Made by a program: the position numbers and the translations under genes
Notes under the pieces: model-generated
Database searches by the model: none
The model's input: only the letters and a program-made list of their open reading frames with translations
Told to the model about the DNA's origin: nothing
Assembly (NCBI GenBank): GCA_036874045.1
Contig: CM072346.1
Span: 13,306,001 to 13,370,000 of the forward strand
Source: Cymodocea nodosa
Taxonomy: Eukaryota; Streptophyta; Magnoliopsida; Alismatales; Cymodoceaceae
Length of the DNA: 64,000 nt
Direction of reading: 5' to 3'
Shown here: positions 1-12,603 of the stretch, in pieces
How the letters are laid out: every line of letters begins with the position of its first letter
How positions within the stretch are numbered: position 1 is the stretch's first letter

Positions 1-308
1 ACTTAGTGGAGAAAAACGTGGAAGGAGAAGAAGAAGATAAAGATGGAAGATAAGAGAAAAACCCTTTTATATGAATGTTAATAATTAATATACAAAAGGA
101 TAAAAAAAACTCTCCCTTCAACAATTTTCTTTTCCAGAAATTTCAAGAGTCCCTTTTATAGAACAATAAGGGCTTATTCAATGAAATTGAATAAGTCAAA
201 ATGAGAACTATTCTTCTTATTGTTTGGTAGCCATGTCACCCATATTGTTGTTAATTGCATAACCATACCATCCAACATCGATGTTTCCTATATCGTGTTA
301 TACCCTTA

Positions 309-1499
309 GGGGGGGTTTGTGCATTCCGATAAGGTTGGGAAACATTAGGAAAAGATTTTCCAAGGTTAAAGATGTTTGTGCATGATAAGAAATCTTTGGA
401 TTTTTCAAGATTTCTTAACATTCACAAAAATATTTTCCAAGCTTTTCAACCTTCCCCCCTCTGTAACCTCAAGAAATCTCTAGAAACCATCACACCCTCA
501 AACCCAACACCCTTATTCTTGCGAAGCCTTCGAACATCCATCGTTGGTAGATCAATTGTTGCTTCCTCCTTCCACCACTTCCTCCTTTCCTTGACACAAC
601 TAAGGATGTGTGTGATTCCATGGAGACAGAGGCATTCACGGTCATGAGCAATTATGTTACTGTTGGCTGTCTTATGGGTTCTCTACAACATACTCCAACT
701 AGGATTGAACCAGCTTAACAAGATGAGGAGTGAGAAGGTAGTGATCATTGGCCTCAACCTTGATGATAAGCTTAAAACTTTTAGGTTTCTGTCAACATGT
801 GAGCACAAGTGACTACTGCAAGCTTGACGAAGGTGGAGGGAAGGTGAGGAGGGCAAGTGGGTGATCGATGTATACATCACCGAGGGAAAGAGAGGATGAA
901 GGGAGGGTTATGCTTTGGCTACTGTGCTCTACTCTGTCACTCTCCTACAAACGAAAGAAGATAGAGGGATAGGGAAGGAAAAGGGCATCAGGTGGAAGGA
1001 GGGAGAATGAAAAGAAAGGAAATGTAAAAATAATAAAAGAAGATAAAATAAAAAGAAAAATAACAAAAGAAAAAAAGAGAAAACAATGGAAATGGAAAAA
1101 ATGATAAAAAATATTTTCTAGATATTTATTCAAAATAATATCTTTCAAAAAACCATTTACAATATTAAAATATTAGCACAAATTATAAATAATTTATCAA
1201 ATATTAATTAAATTATAGTTTAAAAAATCATAAAAAATGGTAAATTTAAAAATTCATAAATAATACCATTTTATATTATTTTAACTTATTATTTAATATT
1301 TTTTAAAAAAATAAAATAAAAAGTGTATTTCCCATCATTTCTTTTTTTGTATAGATAGGAATTCCTATCATTTCTTGTTATTTCCCAATGTGCACAAATG
1401 TTCAAATTTTATTGTCATTTTCCACTTTTTTCATTTCTTACCATTTCAAATATTTTTCGTTGTATCATTTTCCGACAGAAAATGTGCACAAACACTCCC
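309..1499. mobile_element. PIF/Harbinger-type MITE with TTA target-site duplication
   Basis: The left end is a run of seven G followed by TTTGTGCA, and the right end is TGCACAAACACTCCC. These form an imperfect terminal inverted repeat. A TTA triplet directly flanks both ends (306-308 and 1500-1502), the target duplication typical of PIF/Harbinger and Tourist elements. The inside is partly purine-rich and partly very AT-rich, with several open frames under 100 codons. None resembles a transposase, so the element is non-autonomous. The terminus resembles those of the elements at 6.0 and 24.8 kb, but the interior differs. Confidence 0.7.
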
Positions 1500-1502
1500 T
1501 TA

Positions 1503-3180
1503 ATGTTGTTGAAATAGTTCTCCCATCTGCCATGTATACCAACAACCTACTGAAGATTCGGTCCAAGATGTTGAGGTTCAAACAATTGAATCTCCTACAT
1601 TCCAGGGCAACTTCCATATCACCTTTCATTATTTGTCAATTTTTGTGTGATGTTCTTGGAACCATATAATAAGCAGGCCCTAATTCTTATTTAATTTCTC
1701 AACATTCGTTTTTGCTTTTACAAAGTGACTTGGAGGATTGATGGAGTTGAGATGGCCTCCCAAAATGGGAAATTATGTGTAGGATTTTTTTAGTTGCATG
1801 TTATTAAAAAATTTTATAATTACTTTTATGTCATTTAAAAATTCATATTTACTTGCATGCTATTAAAAATTTATGATTCTTACTAGAATATCTGTGGTTA
1901 ATGTATCAGGGTATTTGTGAGATTATTAACATGAAACAGATGTTTTTTTAATGGTATGTAAGTAAACTTGGATTTTAAATGGAATACAAGTAATTTCTAA
2001 ACTTTTTGATGACATACAGGTAAAAAAATCTTTTTACGTGGTACATCTTCTTTGTTCTTTTAGAAAAAGTCTGTTTATCTATAGGGTTAGGCTGCATATA
2101 ATTGGACTCTCCTTGATCCTACATTACTGGGAGCCTCATGCATTGAATTTGCTCTTTTCTTAATCTTTTTCATGTTCTTTTTGTTCATCAGAGTACGTTT
2201 TGTAGAGTTTGTCCTTTATGGCCATTTTTGATGTATACTTCTTTGACATCCAAATATTTAGATGGGAATGCATGTAGTCTAAATTTCTTGTGCTGCATTT
2301 CAATAGAATTATTTATCTTTCTTTTGGGTAGGTAGATGGCTAAGTTGATATAATTGTAGAGATACCAAATCTGCATCTAAACATTACTTAATTGTCCAAA
2401 ATGTGCGTTCAATTCACAAAACATTTCAGGATTTGTGTTGGTTTTATTTGTAGACTGTGATATGACTTTCCATAGAGCTGCTGCTTCGTTTGGAAACTTT
2501 GCTCATGCTAGATGTTGTATGATAGTCTTCTAAAGAATGAATAAGGCACTCCTTGATTGTTTATGTCAGGTGTTGGATTACAGGCTTCTCTATAAACCTT
2601 CAATCATATGATATTGTCAAGATGACTTGAGTCATAATCCATTTGTTAGTTGATACCCTGAAGCATACTATTAGTGATTCCACCATGAGGGTCTTGATTC
2701 TTATTTAGTGAGCGTCCATGTGAAGGACTAGTGTGAGTAGCCCTGGAGGTCTTACACCTTATTTGTAGATAATTCTTTAGATTTCAGTATTGATCTTTAT
2801 GAATTTATAGGCATCTTTATCAATTTAAGATGATCTGTATTATGGCTAATATATGCCATATTCCATATAGGGTCAACTAACTTCATGAGCTTCTTGTTTC
2901 TGTAATCTATATGTTCTTTTAAGAATATGACAACCTTCATGATTCACAACCTATATGTTCTATATGTCCTTAATGATTCACAACCTTCATCTGCACCTGT
3001 ACTCTCATCTAATGAGTAACGACCCTTTGCTGTTTGTGAACATAGTCCACTTAGTTGAACCATGAACCTTTGCACTGTATGTTTCTTCCCGTTGCTTGAT
3101 TTCCATTCTCTATCTCATCTCTGCAACATAATGTCTTTCAGAATGGAACTTGCATTTTAAATGTCACAGTTTCATTGCAG
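1503..3180. other. No gene recognised; AT-rich non-coding DNA
   Basis: This stretch is T-rich and intron-like. Short open frames occur (for example a 26-codon frame near 2458-2535 that follows a TTTGTAG acceptor-like site), but none has a recognisable product. If the putative terminal exon at 3260 is real, this region would be intronic sequence of the same gene. Confidence 0.4.
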
Positions 3181-3259
3181 TTGGCATTTAAAAGTGAGGG
3201 CAGAATGCATGCATCATATGATCATGCACTTAAGATGTTTACTTTCACTATTGCTTCAG

Positions 3260-3340
3260 GAATTGGATGTGGTCTTGCAAACCATGCTACAACCAAAATT
3301 AACAGATAAACTTCGACGAACATCTTCAGCTCAATTCTAA
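3260..3340 (+). CDS. Possible last exon of an unidentified gene entering from the left
   Basis: A strong polypyrimidine tract ending in TTGCTTCAG is followed by a 26-codon open frame that starts ELDVVLQTML, ends RTSSAQF and closes with TAA. The composition is like a normal soluble C-terminus. A candidate 5' splice site (AAG followed by GTATTTC) lies about 18 bases after the stop and could start a 3' UTR intron. I do not recognise the protein, and no preceding exon is clear. A competing reading from an acceptor at 3180 gives a 42-codon open frame in another phase (3181-3309). At most one reading is right, and chance is possible for both. Confidence 0.25.
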   Translation, partial: ELDVVLQTMLQPKLTDKLRRTSSAQF

Positions 3341-3640
3341 TCATATGTTATTATGAAGGTATTTCTTTCCCTTGAAGTGTTTTTGCCACAGTTTCTTGCG
3401 GTTGCTCCTGCATGATCTGTTATTTGTTTCTGCATGTATATATACGTTCCGTCTTGGCTCTCTCTCTCTCTCCCTTTCTTGTCCAACCTTCTCAAGCAAC
3501 CAAATTCCTAACTAATGCTATGCATGGCATCAGGATCTATATGTTATTTATGTCTTCAGAGTCATCTGCCTGAATTTGCTTTAAACTTTCTATACAGCAA
3601 CGTCGTTAATTCTCCAAGATTAGATAAGCTTTCTGGTAAT

Positions 3641-5090
3641 TACTAATGGTGGATGGTACAATTGGCCTTCCCATGTACTTCAAAGGAAGAAGACATAAGT
3701 ACATTCAATCTTACAACTTCTACGCCAGAATTCCCAGGTGTGACTTGTGGAATTGGATGAAGCCTCATAAGCCTACTGTTGGAAAGATATACTCAAGACT
3801 ACATACATAAATAAATAATATGTAAAAATATTAAACATGTTAATTAGAATCAGAATTAGAGATCTATAGGAAGTCATCAAAGCCAACCAATGTCGGAACC
3901 AAAATAGAAGGAAAATAAGTAAGGTCTTATCTAATCGTGTCATTCTATGGGTTTATCCTTAGACAAGCACCTTGCCATTTGGTATGGATGGGTGTTTATA
4001 TTACCTTTCTCCTAAGATAAAATGATCATAATGGCTTGAGTATTTATTAATTAATCAACTGTTCCCTGTGCCTTATAATGGTTTATAATTAATAATGATC
4101 ACACGGTTCTAATTAAGCCTAATACTTAATTAATTAATCCAACACCTACCGCATAAAAGATCAATCACAGTTGGGACGTCTTCTAAAAAGTAATTAATGC
4201 AGGAAATCAAGAATTTCTGTGCACTGCAGTGCATGAAACAAAGGTGATTATCTGCTGATTGCAATCATTTTTTTTCCCCCTCTGCAATACTGCCTTTCGG
4301 AATATTGATTGAATGATGTATGGGTGTTGTGATGAGGCATGGCAAAGGCATATAAATGTGTTGAAGAATTGGTGGTAGTCTTGGCACACACATTACTTTG
4401 CATGCAATTCTTTTGTATGGTTCATGCGCAGCTGGTTTGTGAAAGAATAACAAGGAGATGCTAATTAACTTGTATTATTGGCTCAGAGATAGAAGTTTTT
4501 GAATCGGGTATGTTTCCACATGTAGATAACAAGTCATGTCATGAATATATGCGCATTCCCAAGATAATATATCTCTTCTCGTTAGGGTCTGGTTGATTTT
4601 TCTGAGAAGAATCTGTCTCGTACCTTCCAAGCTAACCCACTTCGAGATGTTTGGTTCGACCATTGGCCCCGGTTGGAGGGTTCTGTGTACTTACTTCCAT
4701 GGACGTTATGTGACGGACCAACGTCGCATTGAAGTCTTTGCGTAGCGTCGAGGAGATCCAAGCGGTGGTTTCGGTAAACTTCGTGGGTCGGTTAAGTTGA
4801 AATATAATAAATGATATATAATAAACACAGGGAGGAGTACGAGTTATATTAAGTATAAACCACTTATAATGGTTTATAAGTGTTCCCTGTGACTTTTAAC
4901 TCATAATTAATGATATAAACACAGTATATATTTCAAGTTAGTATCGTTTATACTTCCACTCCCTGTGGCTTGGTCTGCGAGGAGTGGTCCTCAAACGAAG
5001 GTTACATGTAGATTGATGTCAAGGAGGAAGAAGAGACAGGGAGGGCTTTACTGCCAAGAAAAAGCTACATGTAGATCAATTTTTTTTATT
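3641..5090. repeat. Non-coding DNA with short related palindromic repeats
   Basis: No gene is seen. A motif built from CACAGGGA, its complement TCCCTGTG and TATAATGGTTTATAA recurs around 4050-4100, 4826-4891 and 4920-4975. At 4826-4891 CACAGGGA and TCCCTGTG face each other across a 50-base AT-rich interior, making a hairpin-forming unit. These look like remnants of one small inverted-repeat element. Confidence 0.45.
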
Positions 5091-5094
5091 TTTT

Positions 5095-5580
5095 ATGATC
5101 TTCAGACACTCAAATAGTCTAGTGAGCATTAAGAGTATCTTTGGAAGTGATAGTAGGTAAGTTTTCATAGACATTCAAATAGTTTGATATATATTAAGAG
5201 TATCTAAGGAATCAAAAGCTTATAGGAGACCTTGTTAAGCTCTAATATAGTAGATTTCTTTAAGTACCATGTATTTTATCTTGTAGAAATTACCAAGTAG
5301 TCAATGGTACCTTAAGTGATTTCATTCACTAATTCAGTTGGGATTACTAATTGAGGTAATGTTCACAATGTTGGCATATAGGTTGGGTAAGTAATGCATA
5401 CACTTACAATTTGTAAATGATTTAGTAGAGTTAGTACTACTGCTCATAGGCACACATGAGAACTTTTTAATTAGTCATTCATCTTAGTTCTGTTACTGCT
5501 CAAATACAGTTAACTCTTGAGTTTTTATAAGAGTGAATGCTTGGTAGTAGGTATAAATGCATCTCGTTGTTAAGATTGAA
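5095..5580 (+). repeat. Dispersed repeat of about 490 bp, copy 1
   Basis: This segment matches 44785-45290 in the same orientation. Shared landmarks in order are two internal copies of a GACACTCAAA...TAAGAGTATCT unit, a CAATGTTGG(C/T)A motif, GCACACATGAGAACTTT (TGCATGAGAACTTT in the other copy), and GTAGTAGGT(A/G)TAAATGCA near the end. The copies are clearly diverged. No coding capacity is seen. It may be a solo LTR. Confidence 0.6.
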
Positions 5581-6021
5581 GTATTGGAGTGGAGATTAAT
5601 TGTTGAAATGAAGGGAGTAGAATTGATGTTACATTTTCAAGAGGTAATTTTAAAGAGAAAAATGAAAAACTTCTCTCTCTAATGTTATAAAGTTATGTAC
5701 CTATTTAAAAACTTTCTAATAAGAAATATTCATTACATATATCTAAAGGCTAAAATAATATCAATCATTCATAATTATCTCTTAAATCATTTCACTCATT
5801 TTTTAAATATATATATCTAAATATCAATGATATATTACAAAATAGATAGTTTCATCTTATATCACATAACTTCTAAAAAATGACAACAAAAAGATATCAC
5901 AAGTTGACAATTACAATAAAATATATTTTTTTGCTTTCACCTAGTTTGACAACTTTCTTGGTAACTTAAAAATAATAAATTATAAGTATGAGCTAAAGTC
6001 TAATAAGTAATTTCATTATAA

Positions 6022-7201
6022 GTGAGGATTTATGTGACTGAGAAATAGGAGATAATTGGGGGGAAGGGGGGGGGCATTTTTCCTTCATTTTTTGTATTTG
6101 TATCAATAGAAATAGGGAGAGATGATTTTTCATCATTTCCTCTCGTAACGAAGAAAATGTTTCCTATCATTTTCATCTTTTTATAAATGATGGAAAATGA
6201 TATTAACTTGTAATATAATAAATAATATATAATTATCAATATAATTATAATAAATTAAAATATATTAATTATAATTATAATAATAAATAACATATTATAG
6301 TTATAATATATTAAAATAAATAATAATAATAATGTAATATTAAGAAGTATGATTATAATAATTAATAAATAATAACATATTATAATTATAATAGATTAAA
6401 ATAAAAAAATGTTGAAGAATAATACTATATTATAATACATTAAAGTATAATAAGGTTAATATTATAAGAATAAATAATACATTAACATATTTAGCTCAAC
6501 TTAATAATATGTTAAATAAGTAACATTAATTTCAATACAACTTAATGAAATTAAATAATACATTAACATATTTTAGTACAACATAAATAATACATTAAAT
6601 AAATAACATTGATTGAAAATATTTACTTAAAGATCTTTCAAATGAATGTTGATGATTCTCGTAAAATTTTTGTCATTATTGAAGAAAAAGGAATACATTG
6701 TATTGGTAAAATGAATGCTAAATAAATAAAGAGAGTGGTTGTTGAAGTGTGTGAACAAATTATGTTCTATATGTGATAAAAAGATAATATGTAGTATATA
6801 ATATAACATTGTCATATAGTATGTTGTCTATTTTTGAAAAAATTTGGATTGTAATAAACAATGTTGTCTATGTTAATTACAAATATATTATTTCACATGT
6901 TACATTTGTATTTAATGAAATGTTAATATATACTATAATATTTAAAATATTACTTTTCAAATATAATATTTTTTAAAATTTATTTTCTTAATTTATTTAA
7001 AATTATTAACTTGTTAATTTCTTGTCATTTCATATAACTGCATAAATGCTTTATTTACTGATTTCTTATCATTTCCTTTAGTACACAAATAACATTATAT
7101 TTTTTGTCATATCCTATAATATTTTACCAACTCTATTTTTCACTATCTCCATCATTTCTTGCCATTTCATTTCCTAATGGGAAATGTGTACAAATGGGGC
7201 C
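6022..7201. mobile_element. Harbinger/Tourist-like MITE, copy 1 of a two-copy family
   Basis: TAA triplets flank the element at 6019-6021 and 7202-7204. The right end reads, in reverse complement, GGCCCCATTTGTACACATTT. The left end is a decayed version, GTGAGGATTTATGTG. The interior is almost pure A/T. It matches the reverse complement of the element at 24773-25619, for example TTACAAATATATTATTTCAC here against its complement there. It has no coding capacity. Confidence 0.6.
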
Positions 7202-7520
7202 TAAGTTTAAAAATAGTATAAGTAAATATGACATGCATGTGATAGGAAGGCTATCTAGTCAATTATCAATGCAACATGATAAAAGTGTAGAACAATAATA
7301 ATAAACATGAGTTATGTAAAATAAAATAATAGATCTAATCTCTATTATTTTATACATGTCCATATTCAACATACCTAGCTATTCCTATGATTGGGTCATA
7401 TGATCACTTTGAATCCTAAGATGAGGACTAAAATATATTGTCTCAATTGTATACACAATACCACAATTTAACCTTCTTGTGGCTAGATCTTTATATAGTT
7501 AAACGAATCCATCAATTATA

Positions 7521-7915
7521 TATAAAATATCATCATAGATGTCAAGTTATCAATATCATGTATAGCCAATAATATGCTATTTCTCACCAACAAAACATAT
7601 GAATACATAAGTCTTTCATATTCAATATTACTTGCATATATAATGTATATAAATGTGAATCTCTCACGAATGTGAAAATCTTAATAATTATGCATAGTTC
7701 ACATAAGTATGCAAAATCTATATGTAATTGCATATAAAATGTAATTTAAACAATAATCAACATAAATGTGAAAAAATTTACATATATGCACTCATCTCTC
7801 TATAACATGCTCAAACTCTAATATACATGCAATGATGTATAAATTACAATAATTATGTATAAATCAATAAATATAAATATATATATTAGATTAAATAACA
7901 AAATTACTTACCACA
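7521..7915 (+). repeat. Long direct repeat, left copy
   Basis: This block of about 395 bp is repeated at 10086-10475 in the same orientation. It runs from TATAAAATATCATCAT to AAATTACTTACC, with many shared runs of 15-25 bases. After each copy comes a CT-rich stretch. The copies bracket an internally deleted copia element. They could be remains of LTRs or a local duplication. Confidence 0.65.
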
Positions 7916-7979
7916 CTTAAAATTTCTTCCTCCTTTCTCTCTCCACTTATTCTCTCTCTTCTCTCTTCCTCTTTCACCT

Positions 7980-8405
7980 GTTTTTATTAGGTTTAATTAC
8001 AAGAAGCATAGCCATTATTCTAAAAGAGTACATAGGACTAATAAAAATAAATCTTTTGTGAATCATAAAAGAAAAAGTTATACTGAATAGATTCCAAAAG
8101 ATAAATTAAATATTGTTAGTAGAACAGTTGTTTTTCCCTCTAAGAAACTTGGTCTAAAGCAGGTATGGGTACTAAGGACTAACATTTTATTTTGATATAA
8201 GTACATAGCTTAAGATAGATATTGGATGGTAAAGTTAAACATATAAAGGTTTGACATTATTTTCTAAGGGACAATGTAATTAAAAAAAATATTAAGTTAG
8301 ATCATGTCTCTACTACTAAAGAACTTGTAAATCTATTTACAAAACCTTTAGATGAAAGTCAATTCTACAAGTTATGGCTAAATCTTGACATTTGTAGATT
8401 GTTAA
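7980..8405 (+). pseudogene. Ty1/copia polyprotein remnant (gag linker joined to RNase H end)
   Basis: Two conserved pieces are joined. Around 8130-8190 the reading KKLGLKQVWV matches the spacer found after the copia gag/zinc-finger region. From 8238, KHIKV, then a stop, then HYFLRDNVIKK...VSTTKELVNLFTKPLDESQF is the standard C-terminal end of copia RNase H. Protease, integrase and reverse transcriptase are absent, so the element has a large internal deletion. Premature stops show it is dead. Confidence 0.65.
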
Positions 8406-10085
8406 ATACTTAGAAAATCCAATCTTAGTCCATCTTAGGTATGATCTATTTATTTATTTTTAAATATTTTTAATTGCTTTATATGCTTTTAGAAAAATTG
8501 TATTACTTACTTTATGATTTTTATTGTATTACAATTTTGAAATTTGAAATTAAGAGTTTGAGTTTCTGGTTTAGTTGAAACTGTTTTACTTATGTAAATT
8601 TTTAGAAAGATTACTTGAGGAAAGACTATTTATTTTGAATATGAGTATCAACTATATTTTTATACTTATGTATAAACTTTCATGAAGATTTTAATTAGAA
8701 AACACATAGAAAGTATGTTCAATTTATTAAGAAAAAGTTTTAACATTCTATTGAAGAAATTGAGTTTTAAGGTTGCTTTTGTTGTTTACTATTTTTGTTT
8801 TGGAAAAGAAAAATCTCTTAGATTATAATTTGAAATTACTTAAGTTATTAAGTTTATTAAGAGATCTTGAATTCTAATCAATTGAACCAATTAATTTGAG
8901 ATACGTTGACTAAAAACTCATTACATGAGTAATTAAAGTTATTATTTCAAAAACAAAAATAAAAGAGTTTGTCTGTTCTCACTTGTTATTGAGTAATTAG
9001 TTAGCTTTTAAAAAGGTGATATTATAAAAGGTAATCATATAAAATAATATAAATATATATAAATTTATATATATATATATATATAAAGAAATGACAATCT
9101 ACTTAAACTTAATTGATTTACAGATGTTATGACAAGTCTATCATAAACTATGTATATAATTTATGTGAATCTTAATTTTTATCTATCATTGACACATAAA
9201 ATACTATATTTATTTTCTTAAGTTGGATTGAAGGAATTTTTAATCTACCCAAAAGGATATCTCTATGAATTTTTACTTAGGCAAAACTGGTTGAAAATTA
9301 AATTTAGAGATTTTGCCTTTAATTTTTGTTCATTACCATATTATCTTTATGAAAAATAAAAGTTTTTTTTTAATGAACTTCATTCCTCGTCATTTTTATT
9401 GGACTTGGCAACCCACTTAAATATGCCATAGATTTAATGTTATTGTTGGGCATTAATGTAGGAGGAGAGTGTTTCATAGTTTTAAAGTGTTTTAAAATCT
9501 CTATCATTTTCAAGTTTAATATTTTGGTTAAATTACAGTTATAGACATAACTCTATTATAAACTCAATTACATTTATCTTTATATTTGAGTTTTTCTATT
9601 TTTTATTATTGATTACTCCTTTTAGAAAATTTGAACAGTTATGCTTAATTGTTCAAACTTTCTAACGTATCTATTTGAAAATCTCTAACAATTATCGAAA
9701 GAAGTTTATTTTAAATTACATTTTCTGTCAATACTTCTACCTATAGGTGTTTAAGTTGTTGATAATTATTTGAGTTTGTTGTTTAGTTATGAGTTTTATT
9801 ACTTAGAAAACTTGTATAGTTATCATATGTTCTCAAGTTTCTTAGTATATCTCTTTAAATAACTTTTAGTGAAAAGTCGTAAGTTATGATAAGTTTTCAT
9901 GTCTAATAGGTTGAAAACTTATATAATTACCATAACCTTTCGAATTTTTGCGAACTTTATCGTTGCATTCATATTTTATATATTTATGAGCTTAAGGTTA
10001 AATTCAAATACCTAATTAAAACTTGAAGAATTATATTTTTATTATCTAACTTTTGTGTTTCTACTGTCATAACCCTAGTATGTCA
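8406..10085. other. AT-rich retroelement-derived or intergenic DNA
   Basis: No open frame of note. A purine-rich stretch near 9455-9470 (GTAGGAGGAGAGTG) could be the polypurine tract of the copia element upstream, but a matching LTR start was not confirmed. The rest is low-complexity T/A-rich sequence. Confidence 0.35.
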
Positions 10086-10418
10086 TATAAAATATCATCA
10101 TGAATCTCAAGTTGTCAATATCATATATAGCCAATGATATGCTATTTCTTACTAATGCAAGATATGAATAAATAAGTCTTCCATATTTGATATTACTTGT
10201 ATATATAATGTATATAAATGTGAATCTCTCACAAATGTCAAAATCTTGCATGGTTCACATAAATATACAAAATCTATATGTAATTACATATAACACATAA
10301 TTAGGTAATAATCAACATAAATGTTCGAAAATCAACGTATATGAATTCGTCTCTCTGTAACATACTCAAAGTCTAATATACATGTAAATAATGTTACAAG
10401 ATGCATATGTATAAATCA

Positions 10419-10450
<32 letters not shown>

Positions 10451-10475
10451 TTAAATAATAAAATTACTTACCTCT
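10086..10475 (+). repeat. Long direct repeat, right copy
   Basis: Matches 7521-7915 over its whole length with scattered substitutions and small indels. An (AT)n microsatellite at about 10419-10447 has expanded in this copy relative to the left one. Confidence 0.65.
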
Positions 10476-11523
10476 CTGCACTTCTTTTTTCTCTTTTCTC
10501 CCCCTTTTCCTCTTCCTCACTCTCGCTCTCCTTTTCATTCTCACAAGTCACGTGTGGTGAATTAAATTCGTCGCTTCAATCTTTTTATTTAAGGTGGTGA
10601 TTCAATCAACGCCTCACTCTTTTTCGTTATAATCTATCTAAACTTTCCTATGAGAATACCTACTCAAGCAAGGAAGATACAGCATCAACTAAGAATAAAT
10701 AAATATTGTATTTCAATGGTGTAAAAAACATTATAAGAACAATAATTATAATTAATTGCTGACAAGCATATTAAAACTACATCTTCTACTAGTTTTTTCC
10801 CCCACATTTGAAGTGTCTAGATCCGAACTTAGGCATTTCTTTCCCTGCAAACTTTATAAAGAAAGGATGATTCACTATATTATACATTTTCTAGGGTACC
10901 TTTTTTGGGTTTTTAACTTGAAAGAAATAGTCATCTTTGTGTTGTTCGGTTGCTGCAGATATCACCGCCGTGTAATGGGTAGTACATTTTCCTGAAGCTA
11001 AGTTGCTTGCCTTGGCTGTTTCCATTTAACTTGACCTATCGACTGATTTCTTCACCTCTCTTTCTGTCGCTTTTTTAGGAGTGACAAACATTGTCATTCC
11101 AATTTCAGAGACAATTTTTTGGTACGATGATACAATGGTCGTTTCTATTGGTAAATGGACACATGATCACTCATCCAACAACCTCTCGTTCCTCATGATA
11201 CAAGACTACTTGTTTTGATGTAAATAATTGTATCACAGAGTCGAACCTCTTGCAGAACTATAGATATACAGCTTTCCTATTAGGCACATGAGCAGAAAGT
11301 AGTATATTATTCTCTAATCCTACGCATAAATAATATTTTTTTTCACAAACAATACAGAAAGAATTACTCAAAGGAAGCAATTCCTCCGTTTCTTGGGCTA
11401 ATACCTGCTGATTCATTTTCATTGAAATGATCCTAAAAAATCAACTTCAATTGCCAGCTCCTAATCTCCATGGCATAAGAATTCAACTTCTTGCATACAC
11501 CAGAGTACGAAGCATGAAATGAT
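10476..11523. other. Intergenic region downstream of the purine permease gene
   Basis: A CT-rich stretch (10470-10535) is followed by AT-rich DNA. The part closest to the permease stop codon (about 11230-11523) would be its 3' UTR and polyadenylation region, since the gene reads leftwards. No coding sequence is recognised. Confidence 0.4.
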
Positions 11524-12603
11524 TCATGCAATCTCCTTACCATCCTTCTTGGACTTGTTATTGTCAAGATAATTCTGATACACGTAAGAAACGAAGCCCC
11601 ATATTGCCAACAGCAGGGCCGCCACCTTCACCCCATTCATCTTATCATGGAAGAATGCAACGGCAAAGACCGGCACAATGGGCAGCGCGAATGTGCTGAT
11701 CACGTTGGAGAACAGCGACGAAATCTCAAATATCAATCCCACAACTCCCACTGAAGCCACCTGCCATGACACAGCAGTCCACACTAGTGTCATCACATAT
11801 GACACCTTCCCCGTCTCAAAAGCTCTCATCTCTTGGTTCAGACTCATCCATTCACCACTGGCAAACAGCCCTACAATCGATATGCATGTTGCTATGGCTG
11901 CTGTGTAGATCTGCATCTCAAGGACAACAGCAAAAGTCTCCCGCCTAATCACCTTCTCAAAGGAAAATTGCATCAATGAGAGAATAAGAGAGTACGTTGC
12001 AGAGGCACCCACAGTCAGTATGAACCCAAGTGGGCGCTTTCTATCAGGAATATTTGAAGAACTGAGGCTATCAGAGTCATCAAGTCCAAGGAGAATTGTG
12101 GAGAAGGTGAGTATCACAACAGAGTTGAGAATGAGGATTGTGAATTTCTGAGCATTAATAAAATATGAAAAGACACAGTTAAAAGCCAATTGAGTAGCAC
12201 AAATAAGGGAGTATGTGGAGACAGGGAGGTAGAGAAGGCCATAGGAGTACAGGAGGTCATCAGCTGCCAGAAGTAAGCCAATAGAGACATACATGAAGGC
12301 AAGTTTTGCAATTGAGGGTTGCATGACATCAGCAAAGACTGCGGATGAAGACACAGATTTGTTTGTGGGTATCATGACAAGAGCAAGGAAGAGAACAGGA
12401 AAGGCTGCAGTTTGGACGATCGTGGACATCCACTTGCTATTTCCACCTTTATCATAGTAGAATCGACCAAGAAGTGTTGCAGCAGTTTGGCCCGCAATTA
12501 GGAAGAAGATGTTCAAGGCTACCATGAACCACCATTTTTTGGTTCTATCGAGGGTTGTTGGATTGGCAGAGGCTGGTTGCATTGGTATTTGAAGTTCTTG
12601 CAT
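11524..12603 (-). CDS. Purine permease (PUP-family transporter)
   Basis: The frame from ATG at 12603 encodes 359 residues in one exon and ends at 11524. The protein is very hydrophobic with about ten membrane spans, and has family sequences including KKWWFMVALN, IFFLIAGQTAATLLGRFYYDKGG, a central DDLLYSYGLLYLPVSTYSLI stretch and PVFAVAFFHDKMNGVK near the C-terminus. Plant purine permeases (drug/metabolite transporter fold) move adenine, cytokinins and related bases by proton symport at cellular membranes; the substrate of this one cannot be told. An acceptor-like TTGCATGCAG lies just before the start (about 12611-12620), so an intron in the 5' UTR is likely, with a first non-coding exon further right. 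The frame also opens six codons earlier at a TTG, but that lies across the acceptor. The gene appears intact. Confidence 0.92.
   Translation of the reverse strand: MQELQIPMQPASANPTTLDRTKKWWFMVALNIFFLIAGQTAATLLGRFYYDKGGNSKWMSTIVQTAAFPVLFLALVMIPTNKSVSSSAVFADVMQPSIAKLAFMYVSIGLLLAADDLLYSYGLLYLPVSTYSLICATQLAFNCVFSYFINAQKFTILILNSVVILTFSTILLGLDDSDSLSSSNIPDRKRPLGFILTVGASATYSLILSLMQFSFEKVIRRETFAVVLEMQIYTAAIATCISIVGLFASGEWMSLNQEMRAFETGKVSYVMTLVWTAVSWQVASVGVVGLIFEISSLFSNVISTFALPIVPVFAVAFFHDKMNGVKVAALLLAIWGFVSYVYQNYLDNNKSKKDGKEIA

Noticed and set aside
372-647. 91-codon open frame on the plus strand
   Set aside because: It lies within the MITE at 309-1499, has no recognised domain, and is of a length expected in a sequence of this kind.
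11678-12335. Several open frames overlapping the purine permease on both strands
   Set aside because: They are shadows of the long permease frame, without family motifs of their own.
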